Positions 37,682-45,985 of a stretch of DNA of 64,000 nt are shown here, one piece after another. The notes below the pieces were generated by a model. The model was not told the DNA's origin and searched no databases. It worked only from the letters and a program-made list of their open reading frames with translations. This DNA comes from Micromonospora sp. WMMA1947 (GTDB lineage: Bacteria; Actinomycetota; Actinomycetes; Mycobacteriales; Micromonosporaceae): the NCBI RefSeq assembly GCF_027497355.1, contig NZ_CP114909.1, positions 2,356,001 to 2,420,000 of the forward strand, read 5' to 3'. Numbering within the stretch: the first letter of the stretch is position 1; every line of letters begins with the position of its first letter. The translations under genes were made by a program, and so were the position numbers.

Positions 37682-38890
37682 GTGCGGATCACCTCGGCCC
37701 TCGTCGACCCGGCGCTGCTCGACCTCCCCTGGTCGACACCGCTGGAGCAGTGGCCTGCCGAGCACCTGGTGGCGCTGCCCCAGGGCATCTCGCGGCACAT
37801 CGTGCGGTTCGTCCGGCTCGGCGGGTACGTCTACGCGGTGAAGGAGACCGGCGAGCGGGTCGCCGAGCGCGAGTACGACCTGCTGCGGGCGCTGGAGCGG
37901 ATCGACTTCCCGTCGGTCGAGGCCATCGCGATCGTGGCCGACCGGCAGACCGACGACGGCGAGCCGCTGGACCCGGTGCTGATCACCCGGCACCTGCAGT
38001 TCTCGCTGCCCTACCGGGCGTTGTTCTCCAACACGCTGCGCCCGGAGACGATGAACCGGCTGCTGGACGCGCTGGCCGCGCTCATCGTGCGGATGCACCT
38101 GACCGGGTTCTTCTGGGGCGACTGCTCGCTGTCGAACACCCTGTTCCGGCGGGACGCGGGCGCGTTCGCCGCCTACCTGGTCGACGCCGAGACCGGCGCG
38201 CTGCACCCGTCGCTGTCGAACGGCCAGCGCGGCGAGGACCTGGAGATCGCCCGGGTCAACATCTTCGGCGAGGCGCTCGACCTCCAGGCCGCCGGCCTGC
38301 TGCACGAGTCGATCGACCCGGAGGTAGTCTGCGAGGAGGTCGTGCAGCGCTACGAGCGGCTCTGGCACGAGATCACCTACGAGCAGCAGGTGGAGCGCGC
38401 CGCCCGGCACGACATCGAGCGCCGCATCCGCCGCCTCAACGAGCTGGGCTTCGACGTGGCCGAGGTGGCCATGTCGACTGTCGACAACGGGCGCTACCTG
38501 GTCCGGCCGAAGGTGGTCGACGCCGGCTACCACACCCGGCGGCTGCTGCGCCTGACCGGCCTGGACGCCGAGGAGAACCAGGCCCGCCGGCTCCTCAACG
38601 ACCTGGACGCCTACCGGCTGGAGAGCGACCTGACCGACGAGCAGCAGGCGGCGCACCGCTGGCTGACCGAGGTCTTCGAGCCGGTGGTCCGGGCGGTGCC
38701 CGGGCACCTGCGCCGCAAGCTGGAGCCGCAGGAACTGTTCGCCCAGATCATCGAGCACAAGTGGCTGCTCTCCGAGCAGGCCGGGCGGGACGTCGGAATG
38801 CGCCGGGCGGTGCAGTCGTACCTGGCCGACGTGCTGGTGCACCGGCCGGACGAGCAGGCCGTGCTCGGCGTCGAGGTGCCCACCAGCTGA
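37682..38890 (+). CDS. DUF4032 protein with protein-kinase-like fold
   Basis: The 402-residue soluble protein contains kinase-like landmarks: the ATP-site Lys in YAVKETGERVAEREYDLL, a catalytic-loop equivalent GFFWGDCSLSNTLF (WGD in place of HRD, with a following Asn), and a metal-site equivalent YLVDAETGAL. This matches the actinobacterial DUF4032/lipopolysaccharide kinase-like group. Whether it phosphorylates a protein or small molecule is not known. The C-terminal part (about 225-395) is helical DUF4032. The start at GTG 37682 is preferred because the N-terminus RITSALVDPALLDLPW is the normal one and a leaderless box precedes it. Confidence 0.85.
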   Translation: MRITSALVDPALLDLPWSTPLEQWPAEHLVALPQGISRHIVRFVRLGGYVYAVKETGERVAEREYDLLRALERIDFPSVEAIAIVADRQTDDGEPLDPVLITRHLQFSLPYRALFSNTLRPETMNRLLDALAALIVRMHLTGFFWGDCSLSNTLFRRDAGAFAAYLVDAETGALHPSLSNGQRGEDLEIARVNIFGEALDLQAAGLLHESIDPEVVCEEVVQRYERLWHEITYEQQVERAARHDIERRIRRLNELGFDVAEVAMSTVDNGRYLVRPKVVDAGYHTRRLLRLTGLDAEENQARRLLNDLDAYRLESDLTDEQQAAHRWLTEVFEPVVRAVPGHLRRKLEPQELFAQIIEHKWLLSEQAGRDVGMRRAVQSYLADVLVHRPDEQAVLGVEVPTS

Positions 38891-38902
38891 CGGCCGGGCG
38901 GG

Positions 38903-40012
38903 TCACTCCACCCAGTCGCCGCCGCGCATCACCCGTACCACGTTCAGGTCGTCGTCCAGCATCACCAGATCGGCGCGCAGGCCGGTGCGCAGCGCGCCCA
39001 CCCGGTCGCCGAGGCCGATCGCGCGGGCCGGGGTGGTGGCGACCATCCGGCAGGCGTCCGGCAGGGCCACGCCCGCGCCGACCGCGTGCCGCAGCGCCGC
39101 GTCCATGGTGAGGGTGCTGCCGGCGATCGCGCCGTCGCGGCTCAGCCGGGCCACCCCGTCGGCCACTGTGACCGCCTGGCCGCCCAGCTCGTACTCGCCG
39201 TCCGGCATCCCGGCGGCGGCCATCGCGTCGGTGATCAGCGCGGCCCGGTCCGGGCCCGCCACCGAGGTGGCGAAACCGAGCATGCCGTCGTGCAGGTGCA
39301 CCCCGTCGGCGACCAGCTCGCACACCACGTTCGGGGCCTCCAGCAGCGCCACCACCGGGCCGGGCTCGCGGTGGTGCACCGGGCGCATCCCGTTGAACAG
39401 GTGGGTGCCGACGGTCGCGCCCGCAGCCACCGCCGCCCGGGTCTGCTCCCAGGTGGCGTCGGTGTGCCCGATCGCCGCCACCACGCCGCTCGCCACCAGC
39501 AGCTCGATCGCCTTGGTGGCGCCGTCCCGCTCGGGCGCGAGCGTCACCATGCGTACGGCGCCGCCGCCCAGCTCGATCAGCTCGGTCAGCTCGGCGGTGG
39601 ACGGGTCGCGCAGGAACTCCGGGTTCTGCGCGCCGCAGCGGTCGCCGGACAGGTACGGGCCCTCGTAGTGGACGCCGGCCAGCACGCCGGACTCCACCAG
39701 CGGGCGGAAGGCGGCGGTGGCGTCGCGCATCAGCTCGAACGGGGAACTGACCAGGCTCGCCAGGAGCGTGGTGGTGCCGTGAGCGAGGTGGAACGCGGCG
39801 GCCTGCCGCGCCGACTCCGGGTCGCCCGTGGTGAACGTGTGCCCGCCGCCGCCGTGGGTGTGCATGTCCACGAAGCCCGGCACGATCCAGTGGCCGTCGC
39901 GCACCGACGGGTACTCGGCGACAGCGGTGATCCGCCCGTCCGCGATCTCCACGCAACCCTGCCGGATGACGCCGGTCGGGGTCACCACCTTGCCGGTCAC
40001 GCGCCGGGTCAT
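38903..40012 (-). CDS. nagA: N-acetylglucosamine-6-phosphate deacetylase
   Basis: This 369-residue amidohydrolase-superfamily enzyme produces glucosamine-6-phosphate. The metal and active-site elements are visible: HTHGGGGHTF near the start, EGPYLS (metal-binding Glu), GHTDA and HLFNGMRPVHHREPG (metal His and substrate contact), and the catalytic Asp in LITDAMAAAGM. Its ATG overlaps the ROK kinase stop by 4 bases, as the third gene of a coupled operon (SIS protein - ROK kinase - NagA). The set would convert GlcNAc to a glycolytic intermediate by phosphorylation, deacetylation and deamination. Confidence 0.95.
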   Translation of the reverse strand: MTRRVTGKVVTPTGVIRQGCVEIADGRITAVAEYPSVRDGHWIVPGFVDMHTHGGGGHTFTTGDPESARQAAAFHLAHGTTTLLASLVSSPFELMRDATAAFRPLVESGVLAGVHYEGPYLSGDRCGAQNPEFLRDPSTAELTELIELGGGAVRMVTLAPERDGATKAIELLVASGVVAAIGHTDATWEQTRAAVAAGATVGTHLFNGMRPVHHREPGPVVALLEAPNVVCELVADGVHLHDGMLGFATSVAGPDRAALITDAMAAAGMPDGEYELGGQAVTVADGVARLSRDGAIAGSTLTMDAALRHAVGAGVALPDACRMVATTPARAIGLGDRVGALRTGLRADLVMLDDDLNVVRVMRGGDWVE

Positions 40013-40941
40013 CGACTCTCCTTCGCCAGGGTGTCCAGGGCCAGCAGGGCGGCGCCCAGGCAGCCGGCCTCGTCACCGAGGTCGGCCGCGACCAGGCGCG
40101 GCTCGCGGTGGAACGTCAGCCGCTCGCGCAACGCCGTCCGCAGCGGGTCGAACAGCCGGGGACCGGCCTGGGCCAGCCCGCCGCCGAGCACCACTGTCGA
40201 CACATCGTAGAGCGCCTGCCCGGTGGCGAGTCCGTCGGCGAGCGCCTCGACCGCGTCCTGCCACACCTCGACGGCGAGCGGTTCACCGGAGGCGGCCCGG
40301 TCGGCCACCTCGGCGGCGGTGGTGGGCGCGCCGGACAGCTCCGCGTACCGGCGCCCGATCGCCGAGGCCGACGACACCGCCTCCAGGCAGCCGGCCCGCC
40401 CGCACCCGCAGCGCGGGCCGCCGGGGCGTACCAGGATGTGGCCGATCTCCCCGGCGGCGCCGTGCGCGCCGGTGGCGGCCGACCCGTCGACCACGTGGGC
40501 GGCGGCGATGCCGGTGCCGATCGCGACGAAGAGCACGTGCCCGGCGTCCCGCCCGGCGCCGAGCCGCGCCTCGGCCAGGCCGCCGGCACGCACGTCGTGG
40601 CCGAGCGCCGCGGGCAGTCCCAGCCGCGTGCCCGCCAGCTCCCGCAGGGGTACGTCCCGGAAGCCCACGTTCGCCGACCAGACCGCCACGCCACGCGCCT
40701 CGTCGACCACACCGGGTACGGCGATGCCGCAGGCCACCGGGGTACGACCGTCGGCGCGGGCCTTGCCGGCCAGCCCTTCGGCCACGTCGAGGATGGTGCC
40801 GACCACCGCCTCCGGGCCGCGCTGCGCGCCGGTGGCGTGCCGTTCGGTGTGCACAGTCGTGCCGTCCGGCCGGACCAGGGCGCACTTCATCCCGGTGCCG
40901 CCCACGTCCAGCGCGACGACGACCTCGTCGCCGCGGCTCAT
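40009..40941 (-). CDS. ROK-family sugar kinase, probable N-acetylglucosamine kinase
   Basis: This 310-residue ROK kinase has the phosphate-binding DVGGTGMKCALV at the N-terminus, a sugar-binding/catalytic region around NVGFRDVPL and GHDVRAGGLAEA, and the ROK zinc signature PRCGCGRAGCLEAVSS with the preceding GEIGH. Because nagA and a SIS-type sugar phosphate protein are in the same operon, GlcNAc or a related amino sugar is the likely substrate; glucose kinase activity is the alternative. It is coupled to both neighbours by 4-base overlaps. Confidence 0.88.
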   Translation of the reverse strand: MSRGDEVVVALDVGGTGMKCALVRPDGTTVHTERHATGAQRGPEAVVGTILDVAEGLAGKARADGRTPVACGIAVPGVVDEARGVAVWSANVGFRDVPLRELAGTRLGLPAALGHDVRAGGLAEARLGAGRDAGHVLFVAIGTGIAAAHVVDGSAATGAHGAAGEIGHILVRPGGPRCGCGRAGCLEAVSSASAIGRRYAELSGAPTTAAEVADRAASGEPLAVEVWQDAVEALADGLATGQALYDVSTVVLGGGLAQAGPRLFDPLRTALRERLTFHREPRLVAADLGDEAGCLGAALLALDTLAKESR

Positions 40942-41867
40942 GCCAGAACCACGGACCGGGTGAGATGGCGCGGCGCGTCCGGGTCGAGGCCCCGGGTGGT
41001 GGCGAGCGCGACCGCGAAGCGCTGGGCCAGGATCAGGTCGGCCATCGGGTCGACCGGGTTGCGGCCTGCGGACCAGCTCGTCAGCACCGTACGCCAGCCG
41101 TGCGTGCGGCTGTGCACGAACGCGGCGCCGGTGGCGGCCACGTCCTCGGGCAGGCCGTCCGGGATCTCGCCGAGCGCCCAGACCAGGCGGCTGGGCGCGG
41201 CGACCGAGATCGGGCCGTGGCGGTAGTCCATGGCCGGGTACGCCTCGGCCCAGAACGTGGCCGCCTCGCGGCACTTCAGCGCCGCCTCCTGGGCCAGCCC
41301 GACGGTCCAGCCGCGACCGAGGAAGGTGACCTGCTCGATGCCGGCCGGGTCGATCGGCAGCGGGGCCCGTACGGCCACCTCGGCGTCGGCGGCCAGCCGC
41401 CCGAGGTCCTCCCCGAGGTGGGCGCGCAGCAGCGCGAGCGCGGTGGTGGCGAAGCGGGTCTGCACCACCGCCCGCTCGTCGGCGAAGGGCAGCGCGACGG
41501 TGGCGTCGGCGAGCGTCACGGCGGCCGAGTCCGGGTCGCCGACCAGGACCGTGGTGGGGATCTCCCCGCGCAGCGCGGTGAGCAGGTCGAGCACCTCGGT
41601 GGTGGTGCCGGAGCGGGTGATCGCGATCAGCCGGTCGTAGCGGCGGCCGGCCGGGAACTCGCTGGCCTGGAAGGCGTCGGTCTCGCCCTGGCCGGCGGCC
41701 TCGCGCAGCCCGGCGTACGCCATGGCCATGAACCACGACGTGCCGCAACCGACCACGGCGACCCGCTCGCCGGGGCGCGGCAGGTGCGTCGCGACGGTCG
41801 GGGCGAGTCGCGCCGCCTCCCGCCAGCAGTCGGGCTGGCTCGCGATCTCCGCGTGCACGTACGCCAT
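40938..41867 (-). CDS. SIS-domain sugar-phosphate isomerase/deaminase (AgaS/NagB-II type)
   Basis: The 309-residue protein has two SIS domains: VAVVGCGTSWFMAMAYAGLREA with ITRSGTTTEVLDLL in the first, and VTFLGRGWTVGLAQEAALKCREAATFWAEAYPAMDYRHGP in the second. This is the isomerase half of GlmS without its glutaminase domain, as in AgaS and the NagB-II glucosamine-6-phosphate deaminases. It is the first gene of the operon with the ROK kinase and nagA, where no classical NagB is present, so glucosamine-6-phosphate deamination is the best inference. ATG 41867 follows GAGGAG. The DeoR regulator is divergent. Confidence 0.87.
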   Translation of the reverse strand: MAYVHAEIASQPDCWREAARLAPTVATHLPRPGERVAVVGCGTSWFMAMAYAGLREAAGQGETDAFQASEFPAGRRYDRLIAITRSGTTTEVLDLLTALRGEIPTTVLVGDPDSAAVTLADATVALPFADERAVVQTRFATTALALLRAHLGEDLGRLAADAEVAVRAPLPIDPAGIEQVTFLGRGWTVGLAQEAALKCREAATFWAEAYPAMDYRHGPISVAAPSRLVWALGEIPDGLPEDVAATGAAFVHSRTHGWRTVLTSWSAGRNPVDPMADLILAQRFAVALATTRGLDPDAPRHLTRSVVLA

Positions 41868-41891
41868 GACAACTCCTCGCCGGGGAAACCC

Positions 41892-42045
41892 TTGCGCAAT
41901 ACGGCGCGATACTGCCGTCTTTCGCGCGTCATTCTGCGCGAAGCGGCGTGGTTGTGGCAACTGTCTCCAAGTTCGCGCAGCGAAGGCTTTTGCGCGGACC
42001 GAGTTTCGCGCACTAGTGTGCACGCAACCGATCACCGTTCACGCA
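41892..42045. promoter_or_regulatory. Array of TTCGCGCA motifs, candidate DeoR operator
   Basis: In the 199-base divergent interval, the octamer TTCGCGCA occurs exactly at 41972-41979 and 42005-42012 and in inverse orientation at 41935-41942. Near-copies lie at 41892-41898 (TTGCGCA), 41920-41927 (TTTCGCGC), 41989-41996 (TTTGCGCG) and 42038-42045 (TTCACGCA). Seven copies in about 150 bases is far denser than elsewhere in the window and fits operator arrays of DeoR-family repressors. Confidence 0.65.
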
Positions 42046-42066
42046 CAGTCAGGGGAGGGCCCCGCG

Positions 42067-42852
42067 GTGGACCGCTACGCGCGCTGGAACGCGCTGCTGG
42101 AGATGCTGACCGACAGCGGCCGGGTCAGCGTCGAGGAGGCGGCCGGGCGGCTCGAGGTCTCCCAGGCCACCATCCGGCGCGACTTCGACCAGCTCGCCCA
42201 GCAGCAGATGATCACCCGTACCCGGGGTGGCGCGGTCGCCAACGGTGTCTCCTACGACCTGCCGCTGCGCTACAAGACGGCGAAGCACTCGGCCGAGAAG
42301 CAGCGGATCGGCGCCGCCGCCGCCGCGCTGGTGTCGCCGGGCACCGTGGTCGGCCTCAACGGCGGCACCACGAGCACCGAGGTGGCGCGGGCGCTCGCCG
42401 TCCGCCCGGACCTCAACACCAGCGCCGAAGGCGCCCAGCTCACCGTGGTCACCAACGCGCTGAACATCGCCAACGAGCTGCTGGTGCGCTCGCGGATGAA
42501 GGTGGTGGTGGCCGGCGGCGTGGTCCGGCCCAAGTCGTTCGAGCTGGTCGGCCCGCTCGGCGGGGCGCTGCTGCGCGAGGTCACGCTCGACGTCGCGCTG
42601 CTCGGCGTGGACGCGATCGACCCGCAGCTCGGCGCCGCCGCGCACCACGAGGGCGAGGCGGCCATGAACAGCCTCATGGTGGCCCGGGCCAAGCGGGTCG
42701 TGGTGATAGCCGATTCGTCGAAGCTCGGTGGGCACGCGTTCGCCCGGATCTGCCCGGTGGACCGGATCGAGACGCTGGTGACCGACTCCGGCGCGTCGCC
42801 GGACGTGGTGGCGGCGTTCCGTGACGCCGGAGTGCACGTCGTCTGCGCCTGA
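42067..42852 (+). CDS. DeoR-family regulator of the amino-sugar operon
   Basis: This 261-residue repressor has an N-terminal DeoR helix-turn-helix (about 18-58; VSVEEAAGRLEVSQATIRRDFDQLAQQQMITRTRGG) and a C-terminal sugar-phosphate sensor domain with the family's GGTTSTEVARAL, VVVAGGVVRPKSFELVGP and D-x-A-x-LG-x-DAID segments. It is divergent from the SIS-ROK-nagA operon, so a phosphorylated amino sugar is its likely effector. GTG 42067 has GGGAGG 9 bases upstream. Repeat copy 4 follows the gene. Confidence 0.93.
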   Translation: MDRYARWNALLEMLTDSGRVSVEEAAGRLEVSQATIRRDFDQLAQQQMITRTRGGAVANGVSYDLPLRYKTAKHSAEKQRIGAAAAALVSPGTVVGLNGGTTSTEVARALAVRPDLNTSAEGAQLTVVTNALNIANELLVRSRMKVVVAGGVVRPKSFELVGPLGGALLREVTLDVALLGVDAIDPQLGAAAHHEGEAAMNSLMVARAKRVVVIADSSKLGGHAFARICPVDRIETLVTDSGASPDVVAAFRDAGVHVVCA

Positions 42853-42855
42853 CGT

Positions 42856-42912
42856 GCAAGGAAGGGCCCCTTCTTAACGCCTGCGGTAGAGGCGGGGCCC
42901 CCTTTTAACACG
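42856..42912 (+). repeat. Dimeric palindromic interspersed repeat, copy 4
   Basis: Two head-to-tail units (about 42857-42880 and 42893-42912) with linker TGCGGTAGAG. This linker is nearly the same as in copy 3, which supports a common dimeric ancestor. It sits between the DeoR stop codon and the ABC transporter promoter. Confidence 0.85.
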
Positions 42913-42930
42913 CCTTGACACGCCGACACT

Positions 42931-42970
42931 GCATACCGGGTATTGCCTTCCGGTGCATACCGCGTATGGT
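42931..42970. promoter_or_regulatory. Promoter and twin inverted repeats before ABC-2 exporter
   Basis: Two GCATACC-x-GGTAT-like palindromes occur: GCATACCGGGTATTGC (42931-42946) and GCATACCGCGTATGGT (42955-42970), 24 bases apart, on the same face of the helix. The second overlaps the -10 TATGGT (42965-42970), whose -35 TTGCCT (42943-42948) overlaps the end of the first. A repressor bound here would block the promoter. No regulator gene adjoins it, so it is regulated in trans. Confidence 0.6.
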
Positions 42971-43004
42971 GTCGCTGACGCCTACTTATCGGGGGAGGTC
43001 AGCT

Positions 43005-44003
43005 GTGTCGGCTGTCCTGGAGATCGAAGGTCTCCGCAAGACGTACCGGAGCCGGAAGCGCGGGGTTCGCCACGCGCTCGACGGCTTCGACATGCGAGTG
43101 GAAGCCGGCCAGGTGCACGGCTTCCTCGGCCCGAACGGTTCGGGCAAGACCACCACGCTGCGTACGCTGCTCGGCCTGATCAAGCCGAACGGCGGCCGGA
43201 TGGCGATCCTCGGTCAGGAGCTGCCGCACGCGCTGCCGGCCGTCGCCGGGCAGGTCGGTGCCATCGTGGAGAGTCCGCAGTTCTTCCCGCACTTCAGCGC
43301 GCGGGACACGCTGGGCCTGCTCGCCCAGGCGGGTGAGCTGCCCAAGCAGCGCGTGGACGAGGTGCTGGAGCTGGTCGGGCTGCGCGACCGGGCGGGTGAG
43401 CGGGTCAAGACCTACTCGCTCGGCATGAAGCAGCGCCTCGCGGTCGCGTCCGCGCTGCTCAAGAACCCCAAGCTGCTGATCCTCGACGAGCCGGCGAACG
43501 GCCTCGACCCGGGCGGCATCCGGGAGATGCGCGGGCTGATGCGGGAGCTGTCCGAGGCCGGGATGACTGTGGTGCTCTCCAGCCACATCCTGGGCGAGAT
43601 CCAGCTCATCTGTGACTCGGTCACCATCATCTCGCTCGGCCGCCGGGTCGCGTTCGGCCCGGTCGACCAGGTGCTCGCGGCCCACTCCCAGGGCGCCGTG
43701 CGGGTACGCCTGGAGGCGGTCGACGATCTGCCCCAGGCCGCCGACGCGCTCAGCCGTGCCGGGGTCCGCGTGACCGCCGAGCCGGACCACCTGATGCTGT
43801 CCGGCGTGGACAAGCCGGCCACCGTCAGCCGGCTGCTCGCCGAGCAGGGCCTGTACGTCAGCGAGCTCACCCCGGTCGCCGTCGACCTGGAGAGCGTCTT
43901 CCTCGAACTGACCGCCACCGCGCCGGTCCCCGGCCAGCACCGTCAGGTCGATCAGTCCGCCAAGGTCGACCAGACCGGCACCGCAGGAGGTTGGGGCGCA
44001 TGA
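43005..44003 (+). CDS. ABC transporter ATPase (ABC-2 type export system)
   Basis: This 332-residue ATPase has Walker A GPNGSGKT (42-49), signature YSLGMKQRLAVA, Walker B LLILDEPANGLDP, H-loop SSHILGE and a C-terminal CcmA/DUF4162-like domain. It belongs to the CcmA/DrrA group that pairs with ABC-2 permeases for export of drugs, lipids or peptides. GTG 43005 follows GGGGGAGG at 7 bases. The stop codon overlaps the permease start (ATGA). The promoter carries twin palindromes. Confidence 0.94.
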   Translation: MSAVLEIEGLRKTYRSRKRGVRHALDGFDMRVEAGQVHGFLGPNGSGKTTTLRTLLGLIKPNGGRMAILGQELPHALPAVAGQVGAIVESPQFFPHFSARDTLGLLAQAGELPKQRVDEVLELVGLRDRAGERVKTYSLGMKQRLAVASALLKNPKLLILDEPANGLDPGGIREMRGLMRELSEAGMTVVLSSHILGEIQLICDSVTIISLGRRVAFGPVDQVLAAHSQGAVRVRLEAVDDLPQAADALSRAGVRVTAEPDHLMLSGVDKPATVSRLLAEQGLYVSELTPVAVDLESVFLELTATAPVPGQHRQVDQSAKVDQTGTAGGWGA

Positions 44004-45013
44004 GCCTGTTCGTCACCGAGCTGCGCCGGCTCGGCAAGCGCCGGGTGACCCGGCTGATGCTCGTGCTGCTGGTGCTCGGCCTGGCCACCGTCGCGACCGC
44101 GTTCAGTTTCTCCAGCGAGAAGCTCTCGCCCGTGGTGGTGGCCGAGGCCGAGGCCAAGGCGAACAACGACTACCAGTCCGCGATGACGGACTGGAAGCGT
44201 AACGTCGCGGAGTGCGAGGCGGCCCAGGCGCGCGGCGAGAAGACCGAGGAGCGGTACGGCCCGAACTGCGGCAAGGACTACCAGCCGCAGCCCGACATGT
44301 TCGAGGCGAAGTGGTACCTGCCGTACCAGTTCGACTTCCGGGCCGAGTTCCCCATGTTCATCGCCGTGTTCGCCGCCTCCGTGGCGCTGTTCGGCTTCAT
44401 CGTCGGCGCCTCCTTCGTGGGCGCCGAGTGGAACACCGGCGGGATGATGAACCTGCTGCTGTGGCGACCGAAGCGGCTGACCGTGCTGGGCACGAAGCTG
44501 GCCGCCCTGCTGACCACGGTGTTCGGCCTGACCGTGGTGCTCGGCGCGCTCTGGACGGCGGCGTTCTGGCTGATCGCCGGCCAGCGGGGCAGCACCGCGA
44601 AGATGACCGCCGGGGTGTGGCAGTCGATCGGGCTGGACGGGCTGCGCGCGCTGGGCATGACGCTCCTCGTGGCGGCGGTCGGGTTCGCGCTGGCCTCGCT
44701 GGGCCGGCACACGGCGATGGCGCTCGGCGCGGCGGTGGGCATCTTCGCGGTGAGTGAGATCGGCATCCGGATCGCGGTCGCCGTGCTCGGGGTGCAGTTC
44801 GGCGACCGGTACGTGCTCTCCACGTACGCCCAGTCGTGGTTCCTGAAGCAGGCGGAACTGTTCGACTACGACACCTGTCAGTTCTCCCAGGGCGCCTGCG
44901 AGCCGGCCACGTACGTGGTCACCTGGCAGCAGTCGGCTGTGGTGTTCGGCGTGGCCCTGGTGGGCGCGGTCGTGGCCGCGTTCGGGACGATGCGGCGGCG
45001 GGACATCGCCTGA
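44000..45013 (+). CDS. ABC-2 type permease
   Basis: The 337-residue membrane protein has six predicted helices. The first (about 15-35) is followed by a long, charged external loop (about 40-105) containing two Cys residues (VAECEAAQ, YGPNCGKDY) that may be disulfide-linked; the other five helices lie between about 110 and 330. It pairs with the ATPase at 43005 by a 4-base overlap and AGGAGG upstream. The exported substrate is unknown. A hairpin terminator follows the stop codon. Confidence 0.9.
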   Translation: MSLFVTELRRLGKRRVTRLMLVLLVLGLATVATAFSFSSEKLSPVVVAEAEAKANNDYQSAMTDWKRNVAECEAAQARGEKTEERYGPNCGKDYQPQPDMFEAKWYLPYQFDFRAEFPMFIAVFAASVALFGFIVGASFVGAEWNTGGMMNLLLWRPKRLTVLGTKLAALLTTVFGLTVVLGALWTAAFWLIAGQRGSTAKMTAGVWQSIGLDGLRALGMTLLVAAVGFALASLGRHTAMALGAAVGIFAVSEIGIRIAVAVLGVQFGDRYVLSTYAQSWFLKQAELFDYDTCQFSQGACEPATYVVTWQQSAVVFGVALVGAVVAAFGTMRRRDIA

Positions 45014-45016
45014 CCT

Positions 45017-45052
45017 GGTCCGCGCCGCCGGCTCCCCCCGGCGGCGCGGACC
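45017..45052 (+). terminator. Hairpin terminator after ABC-2 permease
   Basis: 15-bp perfect stem (45017-45031 and 45038-45052) with a CTCCCC loop, 4 bases after the stop codon. Confidence 0.8.
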
Positions 45053-45149
45053 CCGCGTCCGATGCGGCCGGGGGCGGCCCTGGTTACGCTGGGGCTCCCC
45101 CGGCCGGCGCGCTCCGCGTGCCGGTCACCCGCCGTCGGAGAGGAGCGCC

Positions 45150-45614
45150 ATGTCCGCCGACGCCTCGCAGCGGGCCGCCGTCGACCCGTCCGGCCCGGCA
45201 GCGGGTACGCGCCACGCGGGCGGGACGGTTCCGCCACCGCGCACCGCTCCGCCCGTCGAGTCCACCGCACCGTCGGAGCCGTCGGAGTCCGTTCGGCCCG
45301 GGTCGCCGCCTGTCGAGTCCACCGCGCCGGTCGAGCAGCCCGGTGCGGAAGCGGCGGATACGGGCGCCGCGAGCACGACGCCGGCCGGCCTCACCGAGCG
45401 GGAGCAGCGGATCCTCGCCTTCGAGGCGCAGTGGTGGAAGCACGCCGGCGCCAAGGAACAGGCCATCCGGGACACGTTCGGGCTCTCCGCGACCCGCTAC
45501 TACCAGCTGCTCAATGCTCTGCTCGACCACCCGGCCGCGCTCGCCGCCGAGCCGGTGCTGATCGGCCGGCTGCGCCGGCTGCGCTCGTCGCGTGCCCGTA
45601 ACCGGCGACGCTGA
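45150..45614 (+). CDS. DUF3263 protein
   Basis: The 154-residue protein has a disordered Pro/Ser/Glu-rich N-terminal half (about 1-80), in which the segment PPVESTAP is repeated (about 34-41 and 53-60). The C-terminal half is a DUF3263 domain (about 82-145; GLTEREQRILAFEAQWWKHAGAKEQAIRDTFGLSATRYYQLLNALLD), a small helix-turn-helix-like domain confined to actinobacteria. It is probably DNA-binding, but no target is known. ATG 45150 follows GAGAGGAG. It is convergent with a small membrane-protein gene 6 bases away. Confidence 0.88.
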   Translation: MSADASQRAAVDPSGPAAGTRHAGGTVPPPRTAPPVESTAPSEPSESVRPGSPPVESTAPVEQPGAEAADTGAASTTPAGLTEREQRILAFEAQWWKHAGAKEQAIRDTFGLSATRYYQLLNALLDHPAALAAEPVLIGRLRRLRSSRARNRRR

Positions 45615-45620
45615 CCGGCC

Positions 45621-45833
45621 TCACTTCTCGTACGTGCGCAGCCCGTTGCCGATGGCGAAGAACGTCGGCGCCCACTCGCCGATGAAGATGCCCCAGCGGT
45701 CCGCCCGCGCCACCCCGGCGCGCTCCATGTGCTTGGAGAGGAACCAGCTGGTGACCGAGAGGCCGATGCTGACGAATCCGGCGAGGTAGGCGTGCTCCGC
45801 CCGGATGCCACCTTCGTGCAACCGCTCCAACAT
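45621..45833 (-). CDS. Small hydrophobic protein (70 residues)
   Basis: A 70-residue protein with a hydrophobic segment (about 16-33; AYLAGFVSIGLSVTSWFLSK) and a second weakly hydrophobic one (about 46-63; WGIFIGEWAPTFFAIGNGL). It is probably an integral or peripheral membrane protein conserved in actinobacteria. ATG 45833 follows a G-rich ribosome binding site (GGGGGT). A TAGCGT -10-like box lies about 45 bases upstream. Function unknown. Confidence 0.8.
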   Translation of the reverse strand: MLERLHEGGIRAEHAYLAGFVSIGLSVTSWFLSKHMERAGVARADRWGIFIGEWAPTFFAIGNGLRTYEK

Positions 45834-45985
45834 GTCGTACCCCCTGTCACCGGGACCGACCCGGTCGCATCCGACGCTACCGAAGGTCCGGAGAGGATGA
45901 CGCACGGTTACCACGATCGGGGTCGGCGGCGGATGACCGGGCGCGGTCCGGGTAGGCGGCCGGCGACGACGAACGGAGGCCGACG

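Noticed and set aside
38903..42066. DasR operator in the amino-sugar operon
   Set aside because: I looked for an ACTGGTCTAGACCAC-like sequence in the divergent interval and found none; the TTCGCGCA array is different.
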